DNA of 64,000 bases, from assembly GCA_913776615.1 (NCBI GenBank), contig CAJYPK010000034.1:62001-126000 (forward strand), read 5' to 3'. The stretch is from an uncultured Hymenobacter sp. (GTDB taxonomy: Bacteria > Bacteroidota > Bacteroidia > Cytophagales > Hymenobacteraceae). Shown here piece by piece: positions 41,451 through 49,634 of this stretch (its first letter is position 1; every line of letters begins with the position of its first letter). Both the position numbers and the translations under genes were made by a program. The notes under the pieces were generated by a model. The model saw only the letters and a list, made by a program, of their open reading frames with translations. It did no database searches and was not told where the DNA came from.

Positions 41451-42713
41451 ATGGCAGTAAACGACGCCTTAGCCGGCACCCATAAGATTATCGAAGAAGC
41501 TAAGGAGCAGCAGGGCGGCCAGCTCGTTCCCACGCTCAACGACTTCTCGCAGGAGCTGACGACCCTCAACCTGGGCCCGACGCACCCGGCCACGCACGGT
41601 ATTTTCCAGAACATCCTGCAAATGGATGGCGAGCGCATCATTTCGGGCGTGCCGACCATTGGCTACATCCACCGCGCCTTCGAGAAAATCGCCGAGCGGC
41701 GGCCGTTCTACCAGATTACGCCGCTCACCGACCGCATGAACTACTGCTCGTCACCCATCAACAATATGGGCTGGCACATGACGGTAGAGAAGCTGCTCGG
41801 CGTGACGGTGCCTAAGCGCGCCCAGTACATTCGGGTGATAATGATGGAGCTGGCGCGTATTGCCGACCACCTCATTTGCAACTCTATCCTGGGCGTAGAT
41901 ACCGGGGCCTTCACCGGCTTCCTGTACGTGTTCCAGGAACGCGAAAAGATTTACGAGATTTACGAGGAAGTCTGCGGCTCGCGCCTGACCACTAACATGG
42001 GCCGCGTCGGCGGTATGGAGCGCGACCTCTCGCCGGCCGCTATCGACAAGCTGCGGAAGTGGCTGAAGGAATTCCCGGCCGTGATGAAGGAGTTCGAGTC
42101 GATGTTCAACCGTAACCGCATTTTTATGGACCGCGTGGTGAACGTCGGCCCCATCTCGGCGGAAAAGGCGCTGAACTACGGCTTTACCGGCCCCAACCTG
42201 CGGGCCGCCGGCGTCGATTATGACGTGCGGGTGATGAACCCCTATTCGAGCTACGAAGACTTCGAGTTCGACATTCCGGTGGGCACCAACGGCGATACCT
42301 ACGACCGCTTCCTGGTGCGCAACGAGGAGATTTGGCAGAGCCTGCGCATTATCAATCAGGCGCTTGACAAATTGCCCGACGGCCCCTTCCACGCCGACGC
42401 GCCGCACTACTACCTGCCTCCCAAGCAGGCCGTGTACAAGAACATGGAGGCGCTCATTTACCACTTCAAAATCATCATGGGCGAAATCGACGCGCCCGTA
42501 GGCGAAGTGTACCACTCGGTAGAAGGCGGCAACGGTGAGCTCGGGTTCTACCTGATTTCGGACGGGGGCCGCACGCCCTACCGCCTGCACTTCCGCCGCC
42601 CGTGCTTCATCTACTACCAAGCCTACTCGGATATGGTAGTGGGCACGAGCCTTTCGGATGCCATCGTGATTTTGTCGTCGATGAACGTGATTGCCGGCGA
42701 GTTGGACGCCTAG
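41451..42713 (+). CDS. nuoD: NADH-quinone oxidoreductase subunit D
   Basis: 49-kDa subunit that forms the quinone-binding pocket with NuoB. 420 residues. N-terminal LGPTHPATHGIFQ, then HRAFEKIAERRPFYQ and RMNYCSSPINNMGWH are characteristic, as are VRVMNPYSSYEDFEFD and GDTYDRFLVR; the C-terminus reads FHLRRP-like LHFRRPCFIYYQ and the final VIAGELDA is close to the usual GE.DR ending, here with Asp-Ala instead of Asp-Arg. Followed 23 bases later by nuoE without any repeat. Confidence 0.96.
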   Translation: MAVNDALAGTHKIIEEAKEQQGGQLVPTLNDFSQELTTLNLGPTHPATHGIFQNILQMDGERIISGVPTIGYIHRAFEKIAERRPFYQITPLTDRMNYCSSPINNMGWHMTVEKLLGVTVPKRAQYIRVIMMELARIADHLICNSILGVDTGAFTGFLYVFQEREKIYEIYEEVCGSRLTTNMGRVGGMERDLSPAAIDKLRKWLKEFPAVMKEFESMFNRNRIFMDRVVNVGPISAEKALNYGFTGPNLRAAGVDYDVRVMNPYSSYEDFEFDIPVGTNGDTYDRFLVRNEEIWQSLRIINQALDKLPDGPFHADAPHYYLPPKQAVYKNMEALIYHFKIIMGEIDAPVGEVYHSVEGGNGELGFYLISDGGRTPYRLHFRRPCFIYYQAYSDMVVGTSLSDAIVILSSMNVIAGELDA

Positions 42714-42736
42714 TTTTTAAGTTGAAAGTACCTGAT

Positions 42737-43309
42737 ATGGAGCCGACTAGCCCCGCCGCCAAACCCCAGTTCTCGCCCGCCGCCCAGGCCGAAATCAAGC
42801 GCCTGCTCACGCACTACCCCGACGACCGTCGCAAGTCGGCCCTGCTGCCGGTGCTGCACATCGCGCAGGCCGAGTTCGGCGGCTGGGTGAGCCCCGAGGT
42901 GCAAGACCTGGTAGCCGAAACTCTGAGCCTGCGCCCGATTGAGGTGTACGAGGTGAGCACATTCTACACCATGTTCAACCTCAAGCCGGTGGGCAAACAT
43001 GTGCTGGAAATCTGCCGCACCGGCCCCTGCATGCTACGCGGCTCCGACGAGTTGACGGCGCAGCTGGAGCGCATCACCGGCGCTAAGGTGGGTGGCACTT
43101 CGCCCGACGGCCTGTTCACCCTGAAAGAAGTGGAGTGCCTGGCCGCCTGCGGCTTCGCCCCCGTGGTGCAGGTGCGCGAGAAGTATTACGAGTCGCTCGA
43201 CACTGAGGAAAACGTGAATGCCATGCTCAGCGAGCTGAAGAGCCTCGTGCATCGGCCCATCCTGCCCTGGGAAGAGACTGGCCTGCCAACTTCCTTGCAA
43301 AATAATTAA
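42737..43309 (+). CDS. nuoE: NADH-quinone oxidoreductase subunit E
   Basis: 24-kDa subunit with a thioredoxin-like fold and one 2Fe-2S cluster. 190 residues from ATG 42737 (the frame is open further upstream but overlaps nuoD). Cluster ligands: Cys in ICRTGPCMLRG and in ECLAACGFAPVVQV, i.e. the usual two pairs. N-terminal helical part has LPVLHIAQAEFGGWVSPEVQ. Partner of NuoF in the NADH dehydrogenase module. Followed 11 bases later by a small coiled-coil ORF and then nuoF. Confidence 0.95.
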   Translation: MEPTSPAAKPQFSPAAQAEIKRLLTHYPDDRRKSALLPVLHIAQAEFGGWVSPEVQDLVAETLSLRPIEVYEVSTFYTMFNLKPVGKHVLEICRTGPCMLRGSDELTAQLERITGAKVGGTSPDGLFTLKEVECLAACGFAPVVQVREKYYESLDTEENVNAMLSELKSLVHRPILPWEETGLPTSLQNN

Positions 43310-43320
43310 GCTTCCTTGTT

Positions 43321-43623
43321 ATGGCTGAGCAGGACAAGGATTTACCATTGGTCGTGTCGGAGATTCTTATCGAAATGCACGGGCTGAACAACCGAATGGA
43401 ACACATGGAGCACTCCATGAATCGGGTGGAAAAAGCCGTTAACCGGATGGCCGAAACCATGCTCCTCCAGCAGCAGGAGATGAATAAGCGCTTTGAGATG
43501 CTAATGGAAGCCGACCGCGCTAATACCACAATGCTGATTGATGCTTTCAAGAGCGAAGCGCTGGCAACCCGCGCTCGCCTCGACAGCATTGAAAATCGCC
43601 TGGAACGTCTAGAAAATAAGTAG
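43321..43623 (+). CDS. Small coiled-coil protein inserted between nuoE and nuoF
   Basis: 100 residues, charged and Met-rich, no signal or membrane segment. Heptad-like spacing through MHGLNNRMEHMEHSMNRVEK, AVNRMAETMLLQQQEMNKR and RLDSIENRLERLENK predicts a near-continuous coiled coil. The gene starts 11 bases after nuoE's stop and ends one base before nuoF's ATG, so it is translated within the operon. It is not a complex I subunit known to me. Candidates are an assembly factor, an accessory subunit, or an unrelated insertion. Confidence 0.75.
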   Translation: MAEQDKDLPLVVSEILIEMHGLNNRMEHMEHSMNRVEKAVNRMAETMLLQQQEMNKRFEMLMEADRANTTMLIDAFKSEALATRARLDSIENRLERLENK

Positions 43624-43624
43624 T

Positions 43625-44962
43625 ATGGGACGCAAGCTATTAACCGAACACGTCAACGTCGAAGGCATCGAAACCTTCGCCGTGTACCGCAAGCACGGCG
43701 GCTACCGCGCCGTAGAGAAGGCGCTGAAAATGACGCCCGACGAGGTGGTGGAAGAAGTGAAGAAGTCGGGCCTGCGCGGGCGCGGCGGCGCGGGCTTCCC
43801 CACCGGCATGAAGTGGAGCTTCCTGGCCAAGCCCGAAGGTGTGCCGCGCTACCTCGTGTGCAACGCCGACGAATCGGAGCCCGGCACGTTCAAGGACCGC
43901 TACCTGATGTCGAAGCTGCCGCACTTGCTCATTGAGGGCATGATTGCCAGCAGCTACGCCCTCGGGGCGCGTACCAGCTACATCTACATTCGCGGCGAGT
44001 TGTTGTACGTGCTGCGCATTCTGGAAAAAGCTATTGCCGAAGCTTACGCGGCGGGCTTCCTGGGGGAAAATATTCAGGGCTCAGGCTACTCGCTGGACTT
44101 GCATGTGCATCCAGGCGGGGGCGCGTACATCTGCGGCGAGGAAACGGCGCTGCTGGAGTCGCTGGAGGGCAAGCGCGGCAACCCGCGCAACAAGCCGCCG
44201 TTCCCGGCCGTGCAGGGTCTCTACGCCCGCCCCACGGTAGTCAACAACGTAGAAAGCATCGCCACCGTCGTGCCCATCCTCAACCTGGGCGGCGACGAGT
44301 ACGCCAAAATCGGCGTGGGTCGCAGCACGGGCACCAAGCTGTTCTCGGCCTGCGGTCACCTCAACAAGCCCGGCATCTACGAACTGGAGCTGGGCGTACC
44401 GGTCGAGGAATTCATTTATTCCGACGAGTACTGCGGCGGCATTTGGAAGGGCCGCGACCTGAAAGCCGTAGTGGCTGGGGGCTCGTCGGTGCCGATTCTG
44501 CCCAAAGAGCTGATTCTTAAAACGGCGGCCGGAGAAAATCGCCTGATGACCTACGAGTCGCTCAGCGACGGGGGCTTCGTGACAGGTACCATGCTGGGCT
44601 CGGGCGGCTTCATCGCGATGGACGAAACTACGTGCATCGTGAAGAATACCTGGAATTTCTCGCGCTTCTACCACCATGAAAGCTGCGGGCAGTGTTCGCC
44701 CTGCCGCGAAGGCACCGGCTGGCTCGAAAAAGTACTGCACCGACTGGAGCACGGTCACGGCTCGATGCACGACATCGATCTGATTGTGAGCGTAGCCAAG
44801 CAAATTGAGGGCAATACTATCTGCCCGCTCGGCGAAGCCGCCGCCTGGCCGGTGGCCGCTGCCGTGCGTCACTTCCGCGACGAGTTTGAGTGGCACGTAA
44901 CGCACCCGAAGGAGGCTACCCAGCCGGGCGCGGTGTACCGGGGCAACCTGGTACTGGCCTAG
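43625..44962 (+). CDS. nuoF: NADH-quinone oxidoreductase subunit F
   Basis: 51-kDa subunit that binds NADH and FMN and holds one 4Fe-4S cluster. 445 residues. NADH/FMN region: LRGRGGAGFPTGMKWSF and CNADESEPGTFKDRYL; GGGAYICGEETALLESLEG; cluster ligands in ESCGQCSPCREGTGW with a fourth Cys in NTICPLGEAA. Starts one base after the coiled-coil gene. A large repeat of the GTCATGCTGAGC family separates it from nuoG (138-base gap). Confidence 0.97.
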   Translation: MGRKLLTEHVNVEGIETFAVYRKHGGYRAVEKALKMTPDEVVEEVKKSGLRGRGGAGFPTGMKWSFLAKPEGVPRYLVCNADESEPGTFKDRYLMSKLPHLLIEGMIASSYALGARTSYIYIRGELLYVLRILEKAIAEAYAAGFLGENIQGSGYSLDLHVHPGGGAYICGEETALLESLEGKRGNPRNKPPFPAVQGLYARPTVVNNVESIATVVPILNLGGDEYAKIGVGRSTGTKLFSACGHLNKPGIYELELGVPVEEFIYSDEYCGGIWKGRDLKAVVAGGSSVPILPKELILKTAAGENRLMTYESLSDGGFVTGTMLGSGGFIAMDETTCIVKNTWNFSRFYHHESCGQCSPCREGTGWLEKVLHRLEHGHGSMHDIDLIVSVAKQIEGNTICPLGEAAAWPVAAAVRHFRDEFEWHVTHPKEATQPGAVYRGNLVLA

Positions 44963-44969
44963 CCCACCC

Positions 44970-45072
44970 TGTCATGCTGACGAAGGAAGCATCTTATCAC
45001 GGCTGCTTCGTCCAGAATACTTAAGTCCAACGGTGCGAGCGTGATAAGGTCCTTCGCAAGCTCAGGATGACA
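44970..45072. repeat. Inverted repeat in the nuoF/nuoG gap (GTCATGCTGA family)
   Basis: Arm 1 (44970-45000) TGTCATGCTGACGAAGGAAG then CATCTTATCAC; arm 2 (45041-45072) GTGATAAGGTCCTTCGCAAG then CTCAGGATGACA is an imperfect complement. Same family as 5556-5660 and 54629-54749, but with more mismatches, so an older copy. Confidence 0.85.
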
Positions 45073-45100
45073 AACGTAATTTTAAGCCGAAAGCTATACA

Positions 45101-46126
45101 ATGGCTAAAATAACCTTCGACGGAATTGAGGTAGAAGTGCCCGACGGCACGACCATCCTCAACGCGGCCCGCAAAATCGGGGGCAGCGTGGTGCCGCCCG
45201 CCATGTGCTACTACACGCCCCTGAAGGGCAGCGGCGGCAAGTGCCGCGCCTGCCTCGTGCGCGTGGCGGCCGGGTCGGCCAAAGACCCGCGCCCCATGCC
45301 CAAGCTCGTGGCCTCGTGCATCACGCCGGTGCAGGATGGCATGGTGGTCGAAAACACGACCAATCAGCAGGTGCTCGACGTGCGCAAAGGCATCGTGGAA
45401 ATGCTGCTCATCAACCACCCGCTCGACTGCCCGGTGTGCGACCAGGCCGGCGAGTGCGACCTGCAAAACTTTGCCTTCGAGCACGGCGTGAGCACCACGC
45501 GCTACGAAGAAGAGCGCCGCACCTTCGAGAAAATCGACATCGGTCCCTACGTGCAGTTGCACATGACGCGCTGCATCCTGTGCTACCGCTGCGTGTACAC
45601 GGCCAACCAGATTACCGATGGCCGCGTGCACGGCGTGCTGGGCCGCGGCGACGCGGCGGAGATTGGCACCTACATCGAAAATTCGATTGAAAACGACTTC
45701 AGCGGCAACGTCATCGACGTATGCCCGGTCGGCGCTCTCACCGATAAGACCTTCCGCTTCAAGTCGCGCGTGTGGTTTACCAAGCCGGTAAATGCCCACC
45801 GCGAATGCAGCCATGAGAAGTGCAACGGCCACGTAACCCTTTGGTACAAAGGCAAGGACGTGCTGCGCGTAACGGCCCGTAAGGACGAGTACGGCGAAGT
45901 AAAGGAGTGGATTTGCAACGAGTGCCGCTTCGAGAAAAAGGAGACTTCCGACTGGGTTATCGAAGGCCCGGCGCACATCGACCGCTCGTCGGTTATCTCG
46001 GCCAACCACTACGAGCTACCAGTGCTCAACGCCCAGGTTATCGCCGACCTGCCCGAAAGCACCGTGCGCGAGCTGGAGCAAAACCCGCCGCTCAAGCTGG
46101 GTGGCCCCAACGGCACTTCCTTCTAA
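45101..46126 (+). CDS. nuoG: Short NuoG-type 2Fe-2S/4Fe-4S subunit
   Basis: 341 residues, less than half of E. coli NuoG (about 900). It holds the N-terminal ferredoxin-like domain (PPAMCYYTPLKGSGGKCRAC), the NuoG His-Cys cluster region (HPLDCPVCDQAGECDLQNF), and a 4Fe-4S domain (MTRCILCYRCVY … VIDVCPVGAL). The molybdopterin-oxidoreductase-like C-terminal domain is absent; instead the last ~90 residues carry HRECSHEKCNGHVTLWY and EWICNECRFEK. Short NuoG proteins of this kind occur in some Bacteroidota. Part of the electron path between NuoF and NuoI. Confidence 0.9.
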   Translation: MAKITFDGIEVEVPDGTTILNAARKIGGSVVPPAMCYYTPLKGSGGKCRACLVRVAAGSAKDPRPMPKLVASCITPVQDGMVVENTTNQQVLDVRKGIVEMLLINHPLDCPVCDQAGECDLQNFAFEHGVSTTRYEEERRTFEKIDIGPYVQLHMTRCILCYRCVYTANQITDGRVHGVLGRGDAAEIGTYIENSIENDFSGNVIDVCPVGALTDKTFRFKSRVWFTKPVNAHRECSHEKCNGHVTLWYKGKDVLRVTARKDEYGEVKEWICNECRFEKKETSDWVIEGPAHIDRSSVISANHYELPVLNAQVIADLPESTVRELEQNPPLKLGGPNGTSF

Positions 46127-46144
46127 GCTGATACTCTCTACTTT

Positions 46145-47260
46145 ATGACTCTCGAAACTTTAGGCTGGCAGGGCCTCGTGGTGCTGGTGGTGTTCGGCAT
46201 TTCGCTGCTGATTGCCACATACTGCACCTACGCTGAGCGCGTAATTGCCGCCTTTCTGCAAGACCGCGTGGGTCCGGACCGCGCCGGCCCCTTCGGCATC
46301 GTGCAGCCCCTGGCCGACGCCGTAAAACTCTTTACCAAGGAAGAATTTTTCCCCAGCGGGGCCAACAAGGCGCTGTTCATCTTCGGCCCCTGCCTGGCGA
46401 TGATTACGGCGCTCATGTCGTCGGCCGTTATTCCCTTCGGCAACATCCTCCAGTTTGGCGAGACTGCCATCCGCTTGCAGGGCATCGAAATCAACGTGGG
46501 GATGCTCTACGTGTTCGGCATCGTGTCGCTGGGTGTGTACGGCATCATGATCGGCGGCTGGGCTTCCAACAACAAGTTCTCGCTGCTGGGTGCCATCCGG
46601 GCCGCTTCACAAAACATCAGCTACGAGCTGGCGATGGGCCTGGCCCTGATTGCGGTACTCATGATGTCGGGCTCGCTTTCGCTGCGCGACATCACCTTGC
46701 AGCAGTCGGTACCCGGCGAGTGGCACTTCTGGAACATCGTGAAGCAGCCGCTGGGATTTATCATCTTCATCGTCTGCGCTTTCGCCGAAACCAACCGTAC
46801 GCCCTTCGACTTGCCCGAGTGCGAAACGGAGCTGGTAGGCGGCTACCACACCGAGTATAGCTCGATGAAAATGGGCCTGTACCTCTTCGCGGAGTACGTG
46901 AACGTGTTCGTGGCCTCGGCCGTGATGAGCGTGATTTATTTCGGGGGCTTCAACTTCCCCTTCCAGTACGAGCTGCGTGAGTGGCTGCACAGCGCACAAG
47001 GCCTGTCGGTTGACGCGGCCCAGAACATCATCGTCATCTTAGGCGTGGTAACGATTTTCGCTAAGATTTTTGCCTTTATCTTCTTCTTCATGTGGGTGCG
47101 CTGGACGCTACCGCGCTTCCGCTACGATCAGCTGATGCGCCTGGGCTGGACCATCCTCATCCCGCTGGCCATCTTCAATATCCTGCTCACGGGCGGCCTC
47201 ATTACGACCGGCATTATCCCCGAAATCAAGCAGTGGTGGGTAAGCTCGCCGCTCGGCTAG
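46145..47260 (+). CDS. nuoH: NADH-quinone oxidoreductase subunit H
   Basis: Membrane subunit that links the peripheral arm to the proton pumps and shapes the quinone channel. 371 residues, about eight or nine membrane segments. Diagnostic loops: AFLQDRVGPDRAGPFGIVQP, LADAVKLFTKEEFFP, FAETNRTPFDLPECETELVG and YHTEYSSMKMGLYLFAEY, which carry the conserved acidic residues of the quinone site. Starts 18 bases after nuoG; followed by nuoI after 27 bases. Confidence 0.97.
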   Translation: MTLETLGWQGLVVLVVFGISLLIATYCTYAERVIAAFLQDRVGPDRAGPFGIVQPLADAVKLFTKEEFFPSGANKALFIFGPCLAMITALMSSAVIPFGNILQFGETAIRLQGIEINVGMLYVFGIVSLGVYGIMIGGWASNNKFSLLGAIRAASQNISYELAMGLALIAVLMMSGSLSLRDITLQQSVPGEWHFWNIVKQPLGFIIFIVCAFAETNRTPFDLPECETELVGGYHTEYSSMKMGLYLFAEYVNVFVASAVMSVIYFGGFNFPFQYELREWLHSAQGLSVDAAQNIIVILGVVTIFAKIFAFIFFFMWVRWTLPRFRYDQLMRLGWTILIPLAIFNILLTGGLITTGIIPEIKQWWVSSPLG

Positions 47261-47287
47261 CCTCCCTTCCTACTCTCCCCGACTTAT

Positions 47288-47866
47288 ATGGAATCGCTAA
47301 GCAACCGCGCCAAGAAACTGGAAAAAAAGCCGATGACGCTCGCCGAGCGGGCGTATCTGCCGGCGATTTTTCAGGGCTTGTCCATTACTATGCAGCACTT
47401 TTTTCGGGCTGCCACTAAGAAACAGGTTACCATTCGCTACCCCGAGGAAACGCGGCCGTTCTCGCCCGTCTTCCGGGGCCTGCACGTGCTCAAGCGCGAC
47501 GAGCAGGGCCGCGAGCGTTGCACGGCCTGCGGCCTGTGCGCCGTAGCCTGCCCCGCCGAGGCCATCACGATGGTAGCTGGCGAGCGCAAAAAGGGCGAGC
47601 AAAACCTCTACCGCGAGGAAAAATATGCGGTCAGCTACGAAATCAACATGCTGCGCTGCATCTTCTGCGGCCTCTGTGAGGAGGCTTGCCCGAAGGCTGC
47701 CATCTACCTGCAAGCCGACAAGATGGCCCCACCACGCTACGAGCGCGATGAGTTCATCTACGGTAAAGACCGCTTAGTGGAGCCAGTGTCGCCCGACAAC
47801 CGCTCGAAGCGCGGTATTCAGCTCACGCCCGAGCAGGCTGATAAGCTCCGCAGCCAGTTGGCTTAG
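47288..47866 (+). CDS. nuoI: NADH-quinone oxidoreductase subunit I
   Basis: Ferredoxin-like subunit with two 4Fe-4S clusters between NuoG and NuoB. 192 residues. Two full motifs: CTACGLCAVACPAEAI and CIFCGLCEEACPKAAIY. The N-terminal amphipathic part (FQGLSITMQHFFRAATKKQV) would lie on the membrane surface. A GGTAAGCTT-type repeat pair follows in the 73-base gap before nuoJ. Confidence 0.97.
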   Translation: MESLSNRAKKLEKKPMTLAERAYLPAIFQGLSITMQHFFRAATKKQVTIRYPEETRPFSPVFRGLHVLKRDEQGRERCTACGLCAVACPAEAITMVAGERKKGEQNLYREEKYAVSYEINMLRCIFCGLCEEACPKAAIYLQADKMAPPRYERDEFIYGKDRLVEPVSPDNRSKRGIQLTPEQADKLRSQLA

Positions 47867-47872
47867 TCATGC

Positions 47873-47933
47873 AGGGTAAGCTTCAGCTTGCCTTGCGCCT
47901 CCATTCATCCATCGGCAAGCTAAAGCTTACCCT
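47873..47933. repeat. Inverted repeat in the nuoI/nuoJ gap (AGGGTAAGCTT family)
   Basis: AGGGTAAGCTTCAGCTTGCC (47873-47892) pairs with its complement at 47914-47933 with one mismatch; 21-base loop. The same family occurs at 53701-53800. It ends six bases before the nuoJ ATG. Confidence 0.88.
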
Positions 47934-47939
47934 ACTAGT

Positions 47940-48446
47940 ATGTCTCTTTTTCTTTTTCTGTCGTTCGTAGCCCTGCTGAGCGCGCTGGGCGTGGTGCTGG
48001 CCAAAAATCCAGTGCATAGCGTGTTGTTCCTCATCCTCACGTTCTTCACGCTCTCGGCCCACTACCTCACGCTGAACGCGCAGTTTCTGGCGGCCGTCAA
48101 CATCATCGTGTACGCGGGGGCCATCATGGTACTGTTCCTGTTCGTGATTATGTTCTTGAACCTGAACGAGGACACCGAGCCGCACAAGCCCGCTCTGGCG
48201 AAGATTGCGGCGGCCATCGCGGGGGGCTCGCTGCTGCTCATCATGGTAGCGGCGCTGCGCGGCGTGCAGCCGGTGGGTTACGATGCCAATACCTTCAATT
48301 CGCAGGTAGGGATGGTAGACCAGTTGGGTCTCGTGCTGTTCAAGCAGTATTCGTTGCCGTTTGAGCTAGCTTCCATCCTGCTGCTGGCCGCGATGGTGGG
48401 CTCGGTAATGCTGGGCAAGCGCGAAACGGGCGAGCGGAATTTCTAG
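47940..48446 (+). CDS. nuoJ: NADH-quinone oxidoreductase subunit J
   Basis: Small membrane subunit of complex I next to NuoK. 168 residues, five membrane segments; early AKNPVHSVLFLILTFFTLSA and INIIVYAGAIMVLFLFVIMF (the latter the conserved helix that carries the family's charged/small-residue pattern) are clear. Last nuo gene in the window; a terminator starts 18 bases after its stop. nuoK, L, M and N, which usually follow, are not present within the window. Confidence 0.93.
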   Translation: MSLFLFLSFVALLSALGVVLAKNPVHSVLFLILTFFTLSAHYLTLNAQFLAAVNIIVYAGAIMVLFLFVIMFLNLNEDTEPHKPALAKIAAAIAGGSLLLIMVAALRGVQPVGYDANTFNSQVGMVDQLGLVLFKQYSLPFELASILLLAAMVGSVMLGKRETGERNF

Positions 48447-48463
48447 AAGTTTTCCTTTTGTAA

Positions 48464-48500
48464 GAAAGCGTCTTCTGCTTCGGCAGGAGACGCTTTTTTT
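48464..48500 (+). terminator. Rho-independent terminator closing the nuo cluster after nuoJ
   Basis: AAAGCGTCTTCTGC and GCAGGAGACGCTTT pair with a TTCG tetraloop, followed by TTTT. Position 18 bases past nuoJ supports a real transcript end there. Confidence 0.92.
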
Positions 48501-48541
48501 ATGGTACCGGCCGTACTTTTCCGCCTCACAATACTACCGCT

Positions 48542-49573
48542 ATGAAAGAACAGCTTATCATCCCCGGCGCTACCGACCTGGGGCAATTAGGTATTCCGCA
48601 CCTGAAGCAATTTTGGGCGCAGACGCTGGCCAAGCGCAATGGCGTTGCCTCGCCTGCCGAGCAAAGCTGGCGGGCCGATAATTTGCTACTGAATGGTCTG
48701 GGCCTCCCCTTGCAAGAGGCCCTGCGCTACCTCATGCAGACTGGGCCATCACTGGCTGAATTCGAGGATTGGATACTGGCTCGCAACGGCGGTAAGCTTA
48801 CCGCACTGCAAGCCGGCCGGCTGCGGAGCGCCTTTACCGGCCAGCCTTACGACGAAGCGGTAGCGGCGCAGCTGCAAGCACTCGACGCCAGCCCCGACGT
48901 CCTAAACGCCGACGACCTGCGCCATTGGCACGAGCACGGCTACGTTATTGTGCGCGGAGCCATTTCCAAGGAACAAGCCCAGGCTACCGAGGCCGCCGTC
49001 TGGGAGGAGCTGGGTATGAGCCCGCACGAACCGACTTCGTGGTACGAGAAGCCCATCGGCCAGGGCATGATGATGGATTTTTACCACCACCCCACCCTGC
49101 TAGCCAACCGACGCTCGCCCCGCATCCAGAAAGCCTTTGCCCAGCTCTGGGGCACGGCCGACCTCTGGGCCACCACCGACCGCACCAGCTTCAACCCACC
49201 CGAAACAGCCACTTACCAGCACCAGGGCACGCCGTTGCACTGGGATATGAGCCTGCGCCCGCCGTTTCATTTCGGCACCCAGGGCCTGATTTACCTCTGC
49301 GACACGGCTGCCAACCAAGGCGCGTTTCAATGCGTGCCCGGCTTTCACCGCCGATTGGAATCGTGGCTGGCTGGCCTGCCCGCCGACACCGACCCGCGCA
49401 GCATCGACCTCACCGGGCTAGCCCGGCCCATTGCCGCCGAGGCCGGCGACATGGTCATCTGGCACCACTTCCTGCCCCACGGCAGTAGCGCTAATAGTGG
49501 CAGCTACCCGCGCATCGTGCAGTATCTCAACATGTACCCGGTGGATTTCAAAGAGAACGTGGAGTGGTTATGA
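48542..49573 (+). CDS. Phytanoyl-CoA dioxygenase (PhyH) family protein
   Basis: 343 residues. Fe(II)/2-oxoglutarate oxygenase fold: the metal-binding HxD lies in TPLHWDMSL (near 230) and the distal His in MVIWHHFLPHGSSA (near 313), with the 2-oxoglutarate-binding Arg in SYPRIVQYLN. A N-terminal helical extension of about 130 residues (LPLQEALRYLMQTG … EFEDWILARNGG) precedes the oxygenase domain, longer than the usual PhyH proteins. Substrate not known; relatives act in lipid, peptide or secondary metabolite oxidation. Stand-alone unit, with terminators on both sides. Confidence 0.88.
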   Translation: MKEQLIIPGATDLGQLGIPHLKQFWAQTLAKRNGVASPAEQSWRADNLLLNGLGLPLQEALRYLMQTGPSLAEFEDWILARNGGKLTALQAGRLRSAFTGQPYDEAVAAQLQALDASPDVLNADDLRHWHEHGYVIVRGAISKEQAQATEAAVWEELGMSPHEPTSWYEKPIGQGMMMDFYHHPTLLANRRSPRIQKAFAQLWGTADLWATTDRTSFNPPETATYQHQGTPLHWDMSLRPPFHFGTQGLIYLCDTAANQGAFQCVPGFHRRLESWLAGLPADTDPRSIDLTGLARPIAAEAGDMVIWHHFLPHGSSANSGSYPRIVQYLNMYPVDFKENVEWL

Positions 49574-49581
49574 TAAATTAA

Positions 49582-49615
49582 AAAAGCGGCCGCTGATATA
49601 TCAGCGGCCGCTTTT
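49582..49615. terminator. Bidirectional terminator (palindrome) after the PhyH gene
   Basis: AAAAGCGGCCGCTGATATATCAGCGGCCGCTTTT, a perfect 17-bp palindrome with A and T runs outside. It serves both the PhyH gene and the convergent gene at 49635. Confidence 0.92.
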
Positions 49616-49634
49616 CTTTACAAGAGTCTGCTAT

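Noticed and set aside
39584..48446. Integrated element around the nuo genes because of the many repeats
   Set aside because: The nuo order A-J is standard and composition is uniform; the repeats are also present elsewhere in the window.
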